Below, one piece after another: positions 9,048 to 21,567 of a stretch of DNA of 64,000 bases (position 1 is the stretch's first letter; each line of letters starts with the position of its first letter). The notes below the pieces were generated by a model, which did no database searches, was not told the DNA's origin, and was given only the letters and a program-made list of their open reading frames with translations. This DNA comes from Prevotella sp. (lineage in GTDB: Bacteria > Bacteroidota > Bacteroidia > Bacteroidales > Bacteroidaceae). A program made the translations under genes and the position numbers. The stretch spans positions 85,214-149,213 of the forward strand of contig JAILHK010000005.1 of NCBI GenBank assembly GCA_024695815.1. Direction: 5' to 3'.

Positions 9048-9635
9048 ATGGGAAAGACAAATGATATCAATAAGTTGGTTGAGCAGAACCAGGGATTTGT
9101 AATTACCACTGCTCGTCAGTATCAAGGTCGTGGACTTGATATCGACGATCTAATCAGCGAGGGAAACATCGGCCTGATTAAGGCTGCCCAAAAGTATGAC
9201 CCAGAGAGGGGTGTTCCCTTCGTTAATTATGCTGTTGTCTTTATTCGTCAGCAGATAGAGAAATCCTTGAAGCACGAAGAAGAGATGACAAAAGTGGAGA
9301 GCAACGGTAAAGGCTTGCGCCGTTCGGTGGATGCTCCACTTGGCTCTAAGGCTAATGTGAGTCTGTTGTCTGTACTCGTAAATCCTAACTCGCCTCTAGC
9401 TGATGAGCGCGTGTATAATGCCAATACGGCAGATGCTGTTGAGTATGCACTCGACAAGCTTGATGAGCGTTCACGTATGGTGGTGGATGCTTATTTTGGC
9501 ATCACTCAGGACCACCTCACGATGGCCGAGATCGCTGAAGACATGAATATCAAGCGTGAGCGAGTCAGACAGATTCGCGATCATGCCATTCGTCAGATTA
9601 AGAAACATTATAAAAATTATCTCAGCAACCTATGA
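9048..9635 (+). CDS. Short sigma-70 family RNA polymerase sigma factor
   Basis: A 195-residue protein containing sigma region 2 (about residues 12-75; DIDDLISEGNIGLIKAAQKYD binds core polymerase) and region 4 (about 130-190; helix-turn-helix TMAEIAEDMNIKRERVRQI). Regions 1.1 and 1.2 are missing and region 3 is much reduced, so it is about 90 residues shorter than the primary RpoD of Bacteroidales. The region 2.3/2.4 helix reads FVNYAVVFIRQQ; the usual paired tryptophans of YAVWWIRQ that melt DNA are Val and Phe. It is thus probably an alternative factor rather than the housekeeping sigma. It overlaps the next gene by 4 bp. Confidence 0.88.
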   Translation: MGKTNDINKLVEQNQGFVITTARQYQGRGLDIDDLISEGNIGLIKAAQKYDPERGVPFVNYAVVFIRQQIEKSLKHEEEMTKVESNGKGLRRSVDAPLGSKANVSLLSVLVNPNSPLADERVYNANTADAVEYALDKLDERSRMVVDAYFGITQDHLTMAEIAEDMNIKRERVRQIRDHAIRQIKKHYKNYLSNL

Positions 9636-10798
9636 AAAATCTCTTGTTTATTGCATTGGCACTTTGCTCACTGAATGCCCATGCTGCAAAACCTAACGGG
9701 AAGTTCTACCGGCTTTTCACACCTCTCACTTTTTTTCATGGTGTATCTGGTAGTCAGCTTTCTATCGCTTCTAAGGACTCCGATGAGGTGAGTCAAGCCA
9801 TCAACCAAGCGCTGATGAACGTCTATCTGAAACGTCCAGATTTGGTGAGAATCACTGAGACCGAACAGCAACATGCAGGAACTCTACGACAAGACATTAT
9901 TGATAAGGAGATTGTTCAGACAGCCACTGTTGTAGAACAGGCTGAGCCCATGCCGTCTGCTCCTGAGGTTGAAACTGTACAGGTGGATGTGAGCAAACCT
10001 AATTTCTGGAAATTCCGTGGAGATAGCTATCTTCAGTTTATGCAGAACTATGTCAGCGGCAACTGGTATAAGGGTGGTGAAAGTAACTATTCGGCTGTGG
10101 GTAGTCTGACGTTGGAGGCTAACTATGATAATAAGCAGAAATTCAAGTGGGAGAACAAATTGGAACTCAAACTTGGTATGCAGACATCACGAAGCGATAG
10201 CTTGCATAAGTTCAAAGCTCACGAGGACCTGATTCGTTATACGGGAAAGGTGGGGCTTCAGGCTGCTAAACGGTGGTACTACACCATGCAGCTGTTGGCA
10301 TACACTCAGTTTACTCAGGGTTATCGTGCCAATGATAAGAAAACCTACTCAGACTTTATGTCGCCGTTCAACCTCAGTGTCGGTCTCGGTTTGGATTACA
10401 AGGTTAATTGGTTGAAAGGACGTATTACGGGTACTGTCAATATGTCGCCACTTGCCATCAACTACCGTTATGTGGATCGTGCTGACCTGGCTGGAAATTT
10501 CGGTGTGAAGCTAGATCGTCATACTCATTCGTTGACAGACTTCGGTTCGCAGCTCACTGCATCTATAGAATGGCGAATCAATGATGTGGTGACATGGAAG
10601 ACACGTCTGTACAGCTTCTCTAGTTTCCACCGCGAGGAACTTGAATGGGAAAATACCTTTGCATTGCGTGTGTCTAAATACATTTCAGCCAACCTATTCC
10701 TCTTCCCACGCTTCGATGACAATCGTGAGCGCGATGAAAAGTTAGGCTACTGGCAGTTCAAAGAGTATTCTTCACTAGGATTCTCATATAATTTCTAA
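9632..10798 (+). CDS. DUF3078-type outer-membrane protein
   Basis: A 388-residue protein with a signal peptide (cleavage expected after AHA, residue 19). A linker of about 100 residues rich in Glu and Val is followed by a C-terminal half of alternating aromatic beta strands that ends in SLGFSYNF. The terminal Phe and strand pattern indicate an outer-membrane beta-barrel. NFWKFRGDSYLQFMQNYVSG at about residue 126 resembles the DUF3078 start. The start codon overlaps the sigma-factor stop (ATGA), so translation is coupled. Function is unknown. A bidirectional terminator follows. Confidence 0.75.
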   Translation: MKNLLFIALALCSLNAHAAKPNGKFYRLFTPLTFFHGVSGSQLSIASKDSDEVSQAINQALMNVYLKRPDLVRITETEQQHAGTLRQDIIDKEIVQTATVVEQAEPMPSAPEVETVQVDVSKPNFWKFRGDSYLQFMQNYVSGNWYKGGESNYSAVGSLTLEANYDNKQKFKWENKLELKLGMQTSRSDSLHKFKAHEDLIRYTGKVGLQAAKRWYYTMQLLAYTQFTQGYRANDKKTYSDFMSPFNLSVGLGLDYKVNWLKGRITGTVNMSPLAINYRYVDRADLAGNFGVKLDRHTHSLTDFGSQLTASIEWRINDVVTWKTRLYSFSSFHREELEWENTFALRVSKYISANLFLFPRFDDNRERDEKLGYWQFKEYSSLGFSYNF

Positions 10799-10803
10799 TT
10801 GAT

Positions 10804-10848
10804 AAAAAGCGTATCCTCAAGAAATCCTGAGGATACGCTTTTTTTATA
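10804..10848. terminator. Bidirectional terminator between the DUF3078 gene and trmD
   Basis: A perfect 16-bp stem, AAAAAGCGTATCCTCA (10804-10819) with TGAGGATACGCTTTTT (10828-10843), has an 8-base loop. Runs of T follow on the plus strand and on the minus strand, so it can stop both convergent transcripts. Confidence 0.92.
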
Positions 10849-10896
10849 TAGACTCTATTATTCTTAGTACGTTTGAACTTATGGGGGAGGTAACTA

Positions 10897-11577
10897 TTAT
10901 TTCTCCTCAAGTAGGTCAGGGCGTAAACGACGGGTGCGTTCCATAGCCTGTTCCAATTCCCAGTTTCTTATTTTTGCTTCATTACCGCTCAGCAGTATTT
11001 CGGGCACTTTCCAACCTTTATAATCGGCAGGACGCGTATAGATAGGGGCTGCTAACAGGTCATCCTGAAAACAGTCGGATAGGGCGCTCTGCTCATCACC
11101 AATCACACCAGGTACTACGCGTACAATAGCATCGGCAATCATCGCAGCCACTAGTTCGCCTCCTGTCAACACAAAATCACCAATAGATATTTCCTTTGTT
11201 ATCAGATGGTCGCGTACACGCTGATCGATACCTTTGTAATGACCGGCAAGGATAATCAAGTTTCCTTTCAATGACAGCTCGTTGGCCATATGCTGGTCAA
11301 AACGTTCACCGTCGGGTGAAGTGAAGATAACCTCGTCGTAGTCGCGCTCGGCTTTCAGTGCGGTGATACATCGGTCTATAGGTTCACACTGCATCACCAT
11401 GCCTGCACTGCCACCATAGGGATAGTCGTCAACACGGCGCCACTTGTCTAATGTGTAATCTCTAAGATTGTGTAGCTTGATCTCTGCTAGTCCTTTCTTC
11501 TCTGCACGTGCCAAAATTGACTCGTGGACAAAACCTTCTAGCATCTCTGGTAGTACGGAGATGATATCTATTCTCAT
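10897..11577 (-). CDS. trmD: tRNA (guanine-37-N1)-methyltransferase
   Basis: Methylates N1 of G37 next to the anticodon of Leu, Pro and Arg tRNAs using S-adenosylmethionine, preventing frameshifts. At 226 residues it is of normal length. It starts [13 protein letters not shown] and carries the knotted SPOUT fold motifs [13 protein letters not shown] (about 50-62), [12 protein letters not shown] (about 111-122) and the knot loop [14 protein letters not shown] (about 131-144), plus the C-terminal [16 protein letters not shown]. Its start lies 2 bp after the stop of the patatin gene, so both are read from the patatin promoter. Confidence 0.97.
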   Translation of the reverse strand: MRIDIISVLPEMLEGFVHESILARAEKKGLAEIKLHNLRDYTLDKWRRVDDYPYGGSAGMVMQCEPIDRCITALKAERDYDEVIFTSPDGERFDQHMANELSLKGNLIILAGHYKGIDQRVRDHLITKEISIGDFVLTGGELVAAMIADAIVRVVPGVIGDEQSALSDCFQDDLLAAPIYTRPADYKGWKVPEILLSGNEAKIRNWELEQAMERTRRLRPDLLEEK

Positions 11578-11579
11578 GT

Positions 11580-12434
11580 TTATTCCTTTTGATAAAATGC
11601 CTTTATTCTTTCAATATATTGTTCTCCAATGCGTGTGCCCATATCATAAACCTCTTTCATTTCATGTGGGTCGTGTGATATGTGACCGATGGGAATCTTG
11701 ACTTCCGGACGAATCACCAAGCATCTGCCTGCGGCCTCAGCCTGACGAACGTAGGCCAATTGCCCATTGTACATTTCGTGGCGCAGCTCCATAGCTTTAA
11801 TCATGTTCGGATATTTTCTAAGTGCAATGCGCATGATGGGTATCAGTGGGTTAGGTTGTTTTACGAACCCATCGGGTTGAGTCAACACTACAACGTTGCG
11901 TCGGTAGCCCAACTTTTCAAAATGTTCCAATGGTATGGAATCGCTCACACCACCATCCAACAGTTTAATACCTTCTAATTCAACAACCTTTGATGCTAGT
12001 GGCATAGATGCTGATGCCCGTATCCAGTCGTAAGTATTATCAGTTACCTCGTCTAGACGCTTGTAAACGGGAAATCCTGTTTCTACGTCTGTGCATACAG
12101 CATAGAATTCCATGGGGTTCTCGTTGAAAGACTTGTCGTCGAAGATGTCATAGCGAGTGGGCACCGTGTGGTAGTCAAACTCAGCGTTGAAGTAGTTGCC
12201 AGTCTTTAGCCATGAGCCAATTCCGCTGTAACGCTTGTCCTTGGCAAAACGCATATTGTAGCGGATGGCACGTCCTATCTGTCGCGACTTCATGTTGCAA
12301 CCGAATGCAGCACCTGCTGATACGCCAATCAAACCATCGGGCCATACTTCGTGGCGCATCATCACATCGATGATGCCTGCAGTGAAGAGTCCTCTCATGG
12401 CTCCACCTTCCAGTACAAGTCCTGTTTTGCTCAT
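11580..12434 (-). CDS. Patatin-like phospholipase
   Basis: A 284-residue serine hydrolase of the patatin family (RssA/YjjU-like). The oxyanion loop LEGGAMRG lies at residues 8-15, the nucleophile elbow G-V-S-A-G at 37-41 (Ser39), and the dyad Asp in [11 protein letters not shown] at about 160. There is no signal peptide, so it is probably cytoplasmic and acts on membrane lipids. It is the first gene of a two-gene operon with trmD. Its promoter's TTTG ends only 10 bases before the ATG, so the transcript should have almost no leader. Confidence 0.9.
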   Translation of the reverse strand: MSKTGLVLEGGAMRGLFTAGIIDVMMRHEVWPDGLIGVSAGAAFGCNMKSRQIGRAIRYNMRFAKDKRYSGIGSWLKTGNYFNAEFDYHTVPTRYDIFDDKSFNENPMEFYAVCTDVETGFPVYKRLDEVTDNTYDWIRASASMPLASKVVELEGIKLLDGGVSDSIPLEHFEKLGYRRNVVVLTQPDGFVKQPNPLIPIMRIALRKYPNMIKAMELRHEMYNGQLAYVRQAEAAGRCLVIRPEVKIPIGHISHDPHEMKEVYDMGTRIGEQYIERIKAFYQKE

Positions 12435-12443
12435 ATTTTAATG

Positions 12444-12475
12444 CAAAGGTAATATATATTTTCGAATCATGCAAA
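12444..12475 (-). promoter_or_regulatory. Promoter of the patatin-trmD operon
   Basis: On the minus strand TTTG (12472-12475) is followed after 20 bp by TACCTTTG (12444-12451), a full Bacteroidota promoter. The start codon at 12434 lies 9 bases beyond the -7 element, so the mRNA is predicted to be near-leaderless. Confidence 0.8.
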
Positions 12476-12517
12476 TTAGAATGTGCAAATATGTCTTCAT
12501 TCTGAAGAGGTACTGCT

Positions 12518-12605
12518 GTTTTGCCATCTTAAAGTACTTGTTTTGTGATCTAATAGTGGCAGTTTTATGATCTAATAGTGGCTGTTTTGTGGTCTTAAAG
12601 TAACT
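12518..12605. repeat. Four tandem imperfect 22-bp repeats in a divergent promoter region
   Basis: Four head-to-tail 22-bp units lie at 12518-12539, 12540-12561, 12562-12583 and 12584-12605. Each begins GTTTT. Units 2 and 3 share GATCTAATAGTGGC; units 1 and 4 share TCTTAAAGTA, giving an A-B-B-A order. A decayed fifth unit may begin at 12606. The array sits between the patatin and ligA promoters. The spacing of about two helical turns would place bound proteins on one DNA face. Confidence 0.75.
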
Positions 12606-12644
12606 GTTTCTGTAGTTGCAACTGCCAAAAATAGATGATTTTAT

Positions 12645-15360
<2,716 letters not shown>

Positions 15361-15376
15361 TTAATCAACTAAGACA

Positions 15377-17467
15377 ATGAAGAAAACTACTATTTGCCTC
15401 TTGTTGGGTGCCATGATGACGATGTCTGTTCATGCCCAGTCGTGGACGGCTGATAATGGGAATGGAACATTTACAAATCCGCTGTTCTACGATGAGTTCA
15501 GCGACCCAGATATTTTGCGTGTTGGTGATGATTACTATTTAGCCGGTACAACAATGCACGCAGTGCCTGGACTTGTCATCCTGCACTCAAAGGATTTGGT
15601 GAACTGGGAAAATATATCATACTGTTTCGATCGCTTTGATTTTGACGATGATGCATTCTCGTTAAAAAAACATAAAGAGATTTATGGTCAGGGTATTTGG
15701 GCTCCTTGTATCCGCTATGCCAATGGTCAGTTTTACGTTTTCTCAAACGTTAATGGCAAGGGCTTGCAATGCTACACGGCAAAGGATATACGTGGCCCAT
15801 GGACGCATCATAATATGAAAGGCAACATCTACGACCTTGGTGTACTGTTCGATGATGATGGAAAGGTTTATGCTATCCATGGATATGGAATGGTGAAATG
15901 TACAGAATTGAAACCCGATATGAGTGGGCCTGTAGAGGGAACCGAGCGCGTTATTATTCCTGAAGGTAATGGCGTGGGTGAAGGGCATCATATGTATAAG
16001 ATTGATGGAATGTATTATCTCATCTCTACCGACTACAAACCCAATGGACGCACCCTTTGCTCGCGTTCAAAGAGTATTTGGGGCCCCTATGAGACACGTG
16101 TCATTACGGCCGATGAGACCTATGGTTATCATGCTGCCTCGCTCACGCAAGTACCAGGTGGTGAGAAATATCGTATAGGTCATGATGGTACAAAGTTTAA
16201 GTTGGGACCTGTGGATCAAAATGCTACTGCCTGTTCCAATGCTCATCAGGGTGGCATCGTACAGGCTGCAGATGGCTCGTGGTGGGCACTGTTTATGCAA
16301 GACTTTCACTCGATAGGTCGCACTGTTTGCCTGATGCCTATGACATGGAAGGATGGGTGGCCAATGGTAGGCTTGGAGGGTAACTTAGGACGTGCACCTC
16401 GCACGTGGTTCAAGCCTGGTACTCGTTCCGAGGTGTCCACGAAGGTTTGCGCTCCCTATGATAGAAACGAGAATTTTAATGGCAAGACATTAGGACGTGT
16501 GTGGCAGTGGAACCACAATCCAGACGATAGTAAATGGCAGTTGAAGAACGGCCGTCTGCGCTTACAGTCGATGCCCGCAGAACAACTGATGTGGGCGCGC
16601 AATACGCTGACACAGCGCGTCATTGGGCCTAAGTCCGTGACTACCGTAGAACTGTTTGTAAAGGGAATGAAGGAAGGAGATGTTTGTGGTCTTGGAAATA
16701 TCAATGTGCCTTGCTCGTGGATTGGCGTGGTGAAAGAAAATGGAAAAATGATTCTGCGCTGTTTTGAGCAGTTGACCAACGATACTGTAGATAAAGTTGT
16801 TTCGTTGCCTCAGGAAAAAATATGGTTGCGTTGCAATGGTGAGTATGACGATGATAGGGCACAGTATGCTTATAGTGTGGATGGACTTCATTTCCAGACC
16901 CTTGGTCGTGTGATGCCCCTCAGCTATCAGCTCATCTCTTTTCAGGGATCACGTCATGCCCTCTTTGCTTTCAATAAAGATGGGAAGAATGGTGGCTATG
17001 CAGAGTTTGATAATTTTACTGTAGAGGAGCCTTGTGCTGACCGTAGTGAGAATATTCCTTTTGGTAAGACGTTTCGTATTATCAACAAGTCTACGGGGCT
17101 TCCTGCCATTTGCACACCTCACGGCGTTCTCTATGATACCCGTGTGAGCGACAAGAGTCTAAATACGCGGTTTCGCCTTGTTGATAAGGGGCAAGGTCAG
17201 GTGTTGTTGCAGTGCGTGGATGGCCGATATATCAAGGTCTATGGCGAGGGCCTACCTGGTGATGTGCGCTTCACGCATCATGCAGATGATGCAGAAGTGT
17301 TCCTTTGGCAAGATTACCTGAATGGCGACTTTATGCTGTTTTCTGTGCGCAATCATCAGTATATAGGCAAGAGTCCTACTACAGGTAGTCCTTATAGTAT
17401 GGATTATAAAGGTGCAGATCCAGCTCGCAAGAATGGGGCTGTGTTGCACTGGGAAATAGTGGAATAA
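15377..17467 (+). CDS. Secreted GH43 glycoside hydrolase with C-terminal beta-trefoil-like module
   Basis: A 696-residue protein with a signal peptide (cleavage after VHA, before QSW). The five-bladed GH43 propeller spans about residues 30-340. The catalytic base Asp is in EFSDPDILRVG (about 43), the pKa-modulating Asp probably in the DLGVLFDDDG stretch (about 153), and the acid Glu in GVGEGHHMY (about 199). A beta-sandwich similar to the GH43 C2 domain covers about 360-550, and the last 140 residues look like a ricin-type beta-trefoil. The family cleaves xylosidic or arabinosyl links of plant polysaccharides. No SusC/SusD pair or other CAZyme is adjacent, so it is not in a typical PUL. Confidence 0.88.
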   Translation: MKKTTICLLLGAMMTMSVHAQSWTADNGNGTFTNPLFYDEFSDPDILRVGDDYYLAGTTMHAVPGLVILHSKDLVNWENISYCFDRFDFDDDAFSLKKHKEIYGQGIWAPCIRYANGQFYVFSNVNGKGLQCYTAKDIRGPWTHHNMKGNIYDLGVLFDDDGKVYAIHGYGMVKCTELKPDMSGPVEGTERVIIPEGNGVGEGHHMYKIDGMYYLISTDYKPNGRTLCSRSKSIWGPYETRVITADETYGYHAASLTQVPGGEKYRIGHDGTKFKLGPVDQNATACSNAHQGGIVQAADGSWWALFMQDFHSIGRTVCLMPMTWKDGWPMVGLEGNLGRAPRTWFKPGTRSEVSTKVCAPYDRNENFNGKTLGRVWQWNHNPDDSKWQLKNGRLRLQSMPAEQLMWARNTLTQRVIGPKSVTTVELFVKGMKEGDVCGLGNINVPCSWIGVVKENGKMILRCFEQLTNDTVDKVVSLPQEKIWLRCNGEYDDDRAQYAYSVDGLHFQTLGRVMPLSYQLISFQGSRHALFAFNKDGKNGGYAEFDNFTVEEPCADRSENIPFGKTFRIINKSTGLPAICTPHGVLYDTRVSDKSLNTRFRLVDKGQGQVLLQCVDGRYIKVYGEGLPGDVRFTHHADDAEVFLWQDYLNGDFMLFSVRNHQYIGKSPTTGSPYSMDYKGADPARKNGAVLHWEIVE

Positions 17468-17468
17468 A

Positions 17469-19433
17469 ATGATTTCTGTTGAGAATTTAAAAGTAGAATT
17501 TGGCGTCAAGCCATTGTTTTCAGATGTAAGTTTTGTGGTCAACGATCGCGACCGCATTGCCTTGGTGGGTAAGAATGGTGCAGGTAAATCGACCATGTTG
17601 AAAATGCTGTGTGGGCTGGAACATCCCACGGCAGGACAGATTAGTGTACCTACAGATACTACCATTGGATATCTGCCTCAGGTCATGGTGCTTCAGGATA
17701 ATACGACTGTTAGGGAAGAGGCTCAGAAAGCCTTTGCCGACATTCAGAAAATAGCAGCTCGTATAGAACGTATGGAAAAACAACTCAACGAACGCACTGA
17801 TTATGAGAGCGAAGAATACATGGCGCTCGTTGAGAAATTTTCCAGTGAACATGAGCGCTATCAAATGTTGGGGGCCGAGGGATACGAGGCTGAGATAGAA
17901 CGAACGCTGATGGGACTTGGCTTTGAGCGTTCGGATTTAGATCGTCCTACGCGTGAGTTCTCGGGTGGTTGGCGAATGCGTATAGAATTGGCCAAGATAC
18001 TGCTTCGACGTCCTGATGTGTTGTTGCTTGATGAGCCAACTAACCATCTGGATATTAATTCTATCCAGTGGCTAGAACAATTCCTCACTCAGTCGTCGAG
18101 TGCAGTTGTGCTGGTTAGTCACGACCGTGCCTTTATTAACAATGTAACAAACCGTACGCTAGAGATTTCTTGTGGTAAAGTAGTAGATTATCGTGTAAAG
18201 TATAACGAGTACGTCACGCTGCGCAAGGAACGTCGTGAACAGCAGATGCGTGCCTACGAAAACCAACAGAAGGAAATCAGTGAAATGAAAGCCTTCATTG
18301 AGCGTTTCCGTTATCAGGCTACCAAAGCAGTACAAGTACAGCAAAAGGTAAAACAGCTAGAGAAGATAGTTCCTATTGAAATTGACGAGGTAGATAATTC
18401 TGCCTTACACCTGAAATTTCCACCATGTCTTCGTAGTGGTGACTATCCTGTGATCTGTGATGAAGTGAAGAAGGTTTACGACCATGTGGTTTTTGATCAT
18501 GTTAACCTCACAATAAAGCGAGGAGAAAAAGTGGCTTTTGTGGGTAAGAATGGAGAGGGAAAGTCAACACTGGTGAAATGTATCATGGGCGAGATTCCCT
18601 TTGAAGGAAACTTGAAGGTGGGACATAATGTTCAAATTGGTTATTTTGCTCAGAACCAAGCTCAGTTACTTGATGAATCATTAACGGTGTTTCAGACCAT
18701 AGATTATGTTGCTAAAGGTGAAGTGCGCCTAAAGATCAACGATATACTGGGTGCCTTTATGTTTGGTGGCGAGGCCAGTGACAAGCGTGTGAAGGTGTTG
18801 AGTGGTGGCGAACGTAGCCGCCTCGCAATGATTCGTCTCTTGCTTGAACCCGTCAACTTGCTGATTCTGGATGAGCCTACTAATCACTTGGATATGGCAT
18901 CGAAAGATGTTTTAAAAGAAGCAATCAAAGCGTTTGATGGTACAGCGATTATTGTGAGTCATGATCGAGAATTCCTAGACGGACTAGTGGATAAAATCTA
19001 TGAGTTTGGTGGCGGAATGGTTCGCGAGCACTTGGGCGGTATTTATGAATTCTTACAGTCAAAGAATCCTCAGATATCGGTGAAGGGTGATACCATTGAT
19101 GCCTATTTCGAAAAAGGAATGAAGGCAAAAGAATCGACAAAGGCAACAGCGATTCAATCGGAAATGGCGAGGGGTGGCTCGTATGCAATACATAAGGAGC
19201 TTCAAAAGCAGTTGAAGAAAGCAGAACGTGCCGTTGAGGAGAGCGAAAAGAAAATTGGAAAGTTTGAACAACGTCTAAAAGAATTGGATGCACTTCTTTG
19301 TGATCCCAAGAATGCTGCCGATATGACCTTAGTTACAGAATATACTGATACAAAGAAGGGAATGGATGAAGAGGTGGAACGCTGGGAAGCACTCTCTGAG
19401 AAGTTAGAACAATTACAAACAAATCAATCATAA
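17469..19433 (+). CDS. ABC-F family ribosome-associated ATPase
   Basis: A 654-residue protein with two ABC ATPase domains in one chain and no membrane segment, the ABC-F layout. Walker A motifs are GKNGAGKST (about 35) and GKNGEGKST (about 358); signatures are FSGGWRMRI and LSGGERSRL; both Walker B ends read LLLDEPTNHLD or LILDEPTNHLD. A charged linker lies between the domains, and a C-terminal coiled coil (about 560-650) resembles the Uup DNA-binding tail. ABC-F proteins act on the ribosome E site or on DNA branch structures. It starts 1 bp after the GH43 stop. Confidence 0.94.
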   Translation: MISVENLKVEFGVKPLFSDVSFVVNDRDRIALVGKNGAGKSTMLKMLCGLEHPTAGQISVPTDTTIGYLPQVMVLQDNTTVREEAQKAFADIQKIAARIERMEKQLNERTDYESEEYMALVEKFSSEHERYQMLGAEGYEAEIERTLMGLGFERSDLDRPTREFSGGWRMRIELAKILLRRPDVLLLDEPTNHLDINSIQWLEQFLTQSSSAVVLVSHDRAFINNVTNRTLEISCGKVVDYRVKYNEYVTLRKERREQQMRAYENQQKEISEMKAFIERFRYQATKAVQVQQKVKQLEKIVPIEIDEVDNSALHLKFPPCLRSGDYPVICDEVKKVYDHVVFDHVNLTIKRGEKVAFVGKNGEGKSTLVKCIMGEIPFEGNLKVGHNVQIGYFAQNQAQLLDESLTVFQTIDYVAKGEVRLKINDILGAFMFGGEASDKRVKVLSGGERSRLAMIRLLLEPVNLLILDEPTNHLDMASKDVLKEAIKAFDGTAIIVSHDREFLDGLVDKIYEFGGGMVREHLGGIYEFLQSKNPQISVKGDTIDAYFEKGMKAKESTKATAIQSEMARGGSYAIHKELQKQLKKAERAVEESEKKIGKFEQRLKELDALLCDPKNAADMTLVTEYTDTKKGMDEEVERWEALSEKLEQLQTNQS

Positions 19434-19458
19434 AGAGTAATTTTATTATTTAAAAAAC

Positions 19459-21498
19459 ATGAAAATTAAAAGTTTATTTACTATGATGACATTGACGCTA
19501 ATGTCGATGACAGGTGGCGCGCAGGGCACTCTAAGCTCTGGTATTGATCTCGGGAATATGGACAAGAGTGTGAAGCCGGTAGACGACTTCTATCAATTTG
19601 CATGCGGTGGCTGGATGACTAAGAATCCACTTCCTGCAGCTTATTCACGATTTGGCTCTTTCGACATGATTGGAGAGGAGAATAACAAACGCGTGAGTGG
19701 TATTCTGGATGAGCTGTTGAAAGGTAACTATAAAAAGGGCTCAATAGAGCAGAAATTAAGCGATTTGTACAAGTTGGCAATGGACGATGAGCGTCGCAAT
19801 AAGGAGGGCGTAGCACCTGCAATGGCTTTTATTCAGCAACTTGAGAAGGCAAAAACAGTTGCTCAGCTCTTCCAAGTTCAATTGTCTATGGCGCCTTATG
19901 GCGATTCGGAATTTTTCAGTGCTTATATTGGTGCTGATGAAAAGAATGCATCCCAGAATATTCTACAACTTTCACAGGGCGGTCTTTCACTCGGTGATAA
20001 GAGTTATTATTTGGAAAATGATGCAGAGACAACAGTAATACGTGAAGCTTATAAGAAACATGTAACCAGAATGTTTCAACTCTTCGGTTTTAGTGAGCGT
20101 GTTGCACTAAAGAAGATGAATAATGTAATTCGTATTGAGACAGCTTTGGCTAAGGTGTCACGTTCGAAGACTGATTTGCGTGATCCTCAGAAGAATTATC
20201 ATAAAATGTCATTAAAAAAGTTTAATGAGTATTACCCCAATATTCAACTTGAAAAGTTGGCGAATGCTAGTGGGTTGGACTCTAAATACTGTCAGGAATT
20301 GGTGGTAGGTCAGCCAGAATTCTTTACTGGCGTAAATGCTCTGTTGGGAACGTTAAAGCCCGCTGAGTATCGCGACTATATGGAGTGGGGACATATTCTG
20401 TCGGCGTCTGGTTATCTAGATGAAAAAACACAGCAGGAGAGCTTTGAATTTTTTGGCAAAGTTATGTCAGGTCGTAAGGAAGATCATCCTCTGTGGCGTC
20501 GTGCTACGCAGCAGTTGCAGAGTCAGATGGGACAGGCTTTAGGACGCATCTATGTTGATAAATACTTCCCATCTTCGTCTAAAGAACGTATGGTTCGTCT
20601 AATTAAAAATCTGCAGATAGCCCTTGGTGAGCGTATCGCAGCACAGGATTGGATGAGTGATGCAACCAAAGTGAACGCCCTGCTGAAGCTCAATACATTT
20701 TATGTTAAAGTCGGATATCCCGATAAGTGGATTGACATGAGCCGACTGTCTATTGATCCAGAAAAATCATACTTTGATAATATTTTGGCTTGTCGTAAGT
20801 TTTGGAACAGCTATCAGATAGAGCATTCAGCAGGTAAACCTGTGGACCGCGATGACTGGCATATGTATCCACAGACAGTGAATGCCTATTATAATCCAAC
20901 TACAAACGAGATTTGTTTCCCCGCTGGTATTCTGCAGGGGTGTTTCTTTGATCCAGAAGCTGATGATGCCTTCAACTATGGTGCCATAGGTGTGGTGATT
21001 GGTCATGAGATGACACACGGATTCGATGACCAAGGTCGCCAATATGATAAAGACGGTAATATGAACGATTGGTGGGCGGAGAAAGATGGTGAACTATTTA
21101 AGAAACGTGCCAATCAGTATGCTAATTTTTTCTCGTCAATCAAAGTTTTACCTGATTTGAATGCGAATGGTCAATTTACATTGGGTGAGAACTTGGCTGA
21201 TCATGGCGGCCTGCAGGTGGCTTATGCTGCATTTAAAAATGCCACAAAGAACAATCCACTACCTGTGATAGATGGACTTACGCCCGATCAGCGATTCTTT
21301 ATTGCTTATGCAGGTGTTTGGGCAGGTAATATCACTGAGGCAGAAATAAGAAATCGTACGAAAAATGATCCACACTCGCTCGGTAAGTGGCGCGTGAATG
21401 GCGCTTTGAAACACATCGATGCGTGGTACGAGGCCTTTGGCGTGAAGCCAGGTGATGCTATGTATATACCTAAAGAACAGCGCTTGCAACTGTGGTAA
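19459..21498 (+). CDS. pepO: M13 (neprilysin/PepO-type) secreted metallopeptidase
   Basis: A 679-residue zinc peptidase with a signal peptide (cleavage around GGA-QG, residue 22). The N-terminal M13 domain starts with DDFYQFACGGWM. The catalytic zinc motif is VIGHEMTHGFDDQG (about residue 513), the third ligand and aspartate are in ENLADHGGLQVA (about 576), and the substrate-binding NAYYNPTTNEICFPAG lies about 474. It ends in W rather than the CxVW of eukaryotic members, which is usual for bacterial forms. It probably degrades peptides in the periplasm. It follows the ABC-F gene by 25 bp and ends at a strong terminator. Confidence 0.95.
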   Translation: MKIKSLFTMMTLTLMSMTGGAQGTLSSGIDLGNMDKSVKPVDDFYQFACGGWMTKNPLPAAYSRFGSFDMIGEENNKRVSGILDELLKGNYKKGSIEQKLSDLYKLAMDDERRNKEGVAPAMAFIQQLEKAKTVAQLFQVQLSMAPYGDSEFFSAYIGADEKNASQNILQLSQGGLSLGDKSYYLENDAETTVIREAYKKHVTRMFQLFGFSERVALKKMNNVIRIETALAKVSRSKTDLRDPQKNYHKMSLKKFNEYYPNIQLEKLANASGLDSKYCQELVVGQPEFFTGVNALLGTLKPAEYRDYMEWGHILSASGYLDEKTQQESFEFFGKVMSGRKEDHPLWRRATQQLQSQMGQALGRIYVDKYFPSSSKERMVRLIKNLQIALGERIAAQDWMSDATKVNALLKLNTFYVKVGYPDKWIDMSRLSIDPEKSYFDNILACRKFWNSYQIEHSAGKPVDRDDWHMYPQTVNAYYNPTTNEICFPAGILQGCFFDPEADDAFNYGAIGVVIGHEMTHGFDDQGRQYDKDGNMNDWWAEKDGELFKKRANQYANFFSSIKVLPDLNANGQFTLGENLADHGGLQVAYAAFKNATKNNPLPVIDGLTPDQRFFIAYAGVWAGNITEAEIRNRTKNDPHSLGKWRVNGALKHIDAWYEAFGVKPGDAMYIPKEQRLQLW

Positions 21499-21519
21499 AT
21501 AGCAAACATAAATCAAGTG

Positions 21520-21567
21520 AAGTCCTTAAACTTTGAATTTTTTTGAAAGTTTAAGGACTTTATTTTT
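21520..21567 (+). terminator. Rho-independent terminator after the M13 peptidase gene
   Basis: A perfect 15-bp stem, AAGTCCTTAAACTTT (21520-21534) with AAAGTTTAAGGACTT (21546-21560), is followed by TATTTTT. It insulates the downstream signalling operon. Confidence 0.92.

Noticed and set aside
12518..12605. CRISPR array
   Set aside because: The 22-bp units follow one another with no spacers, differ from each other, and there are no cas genes.
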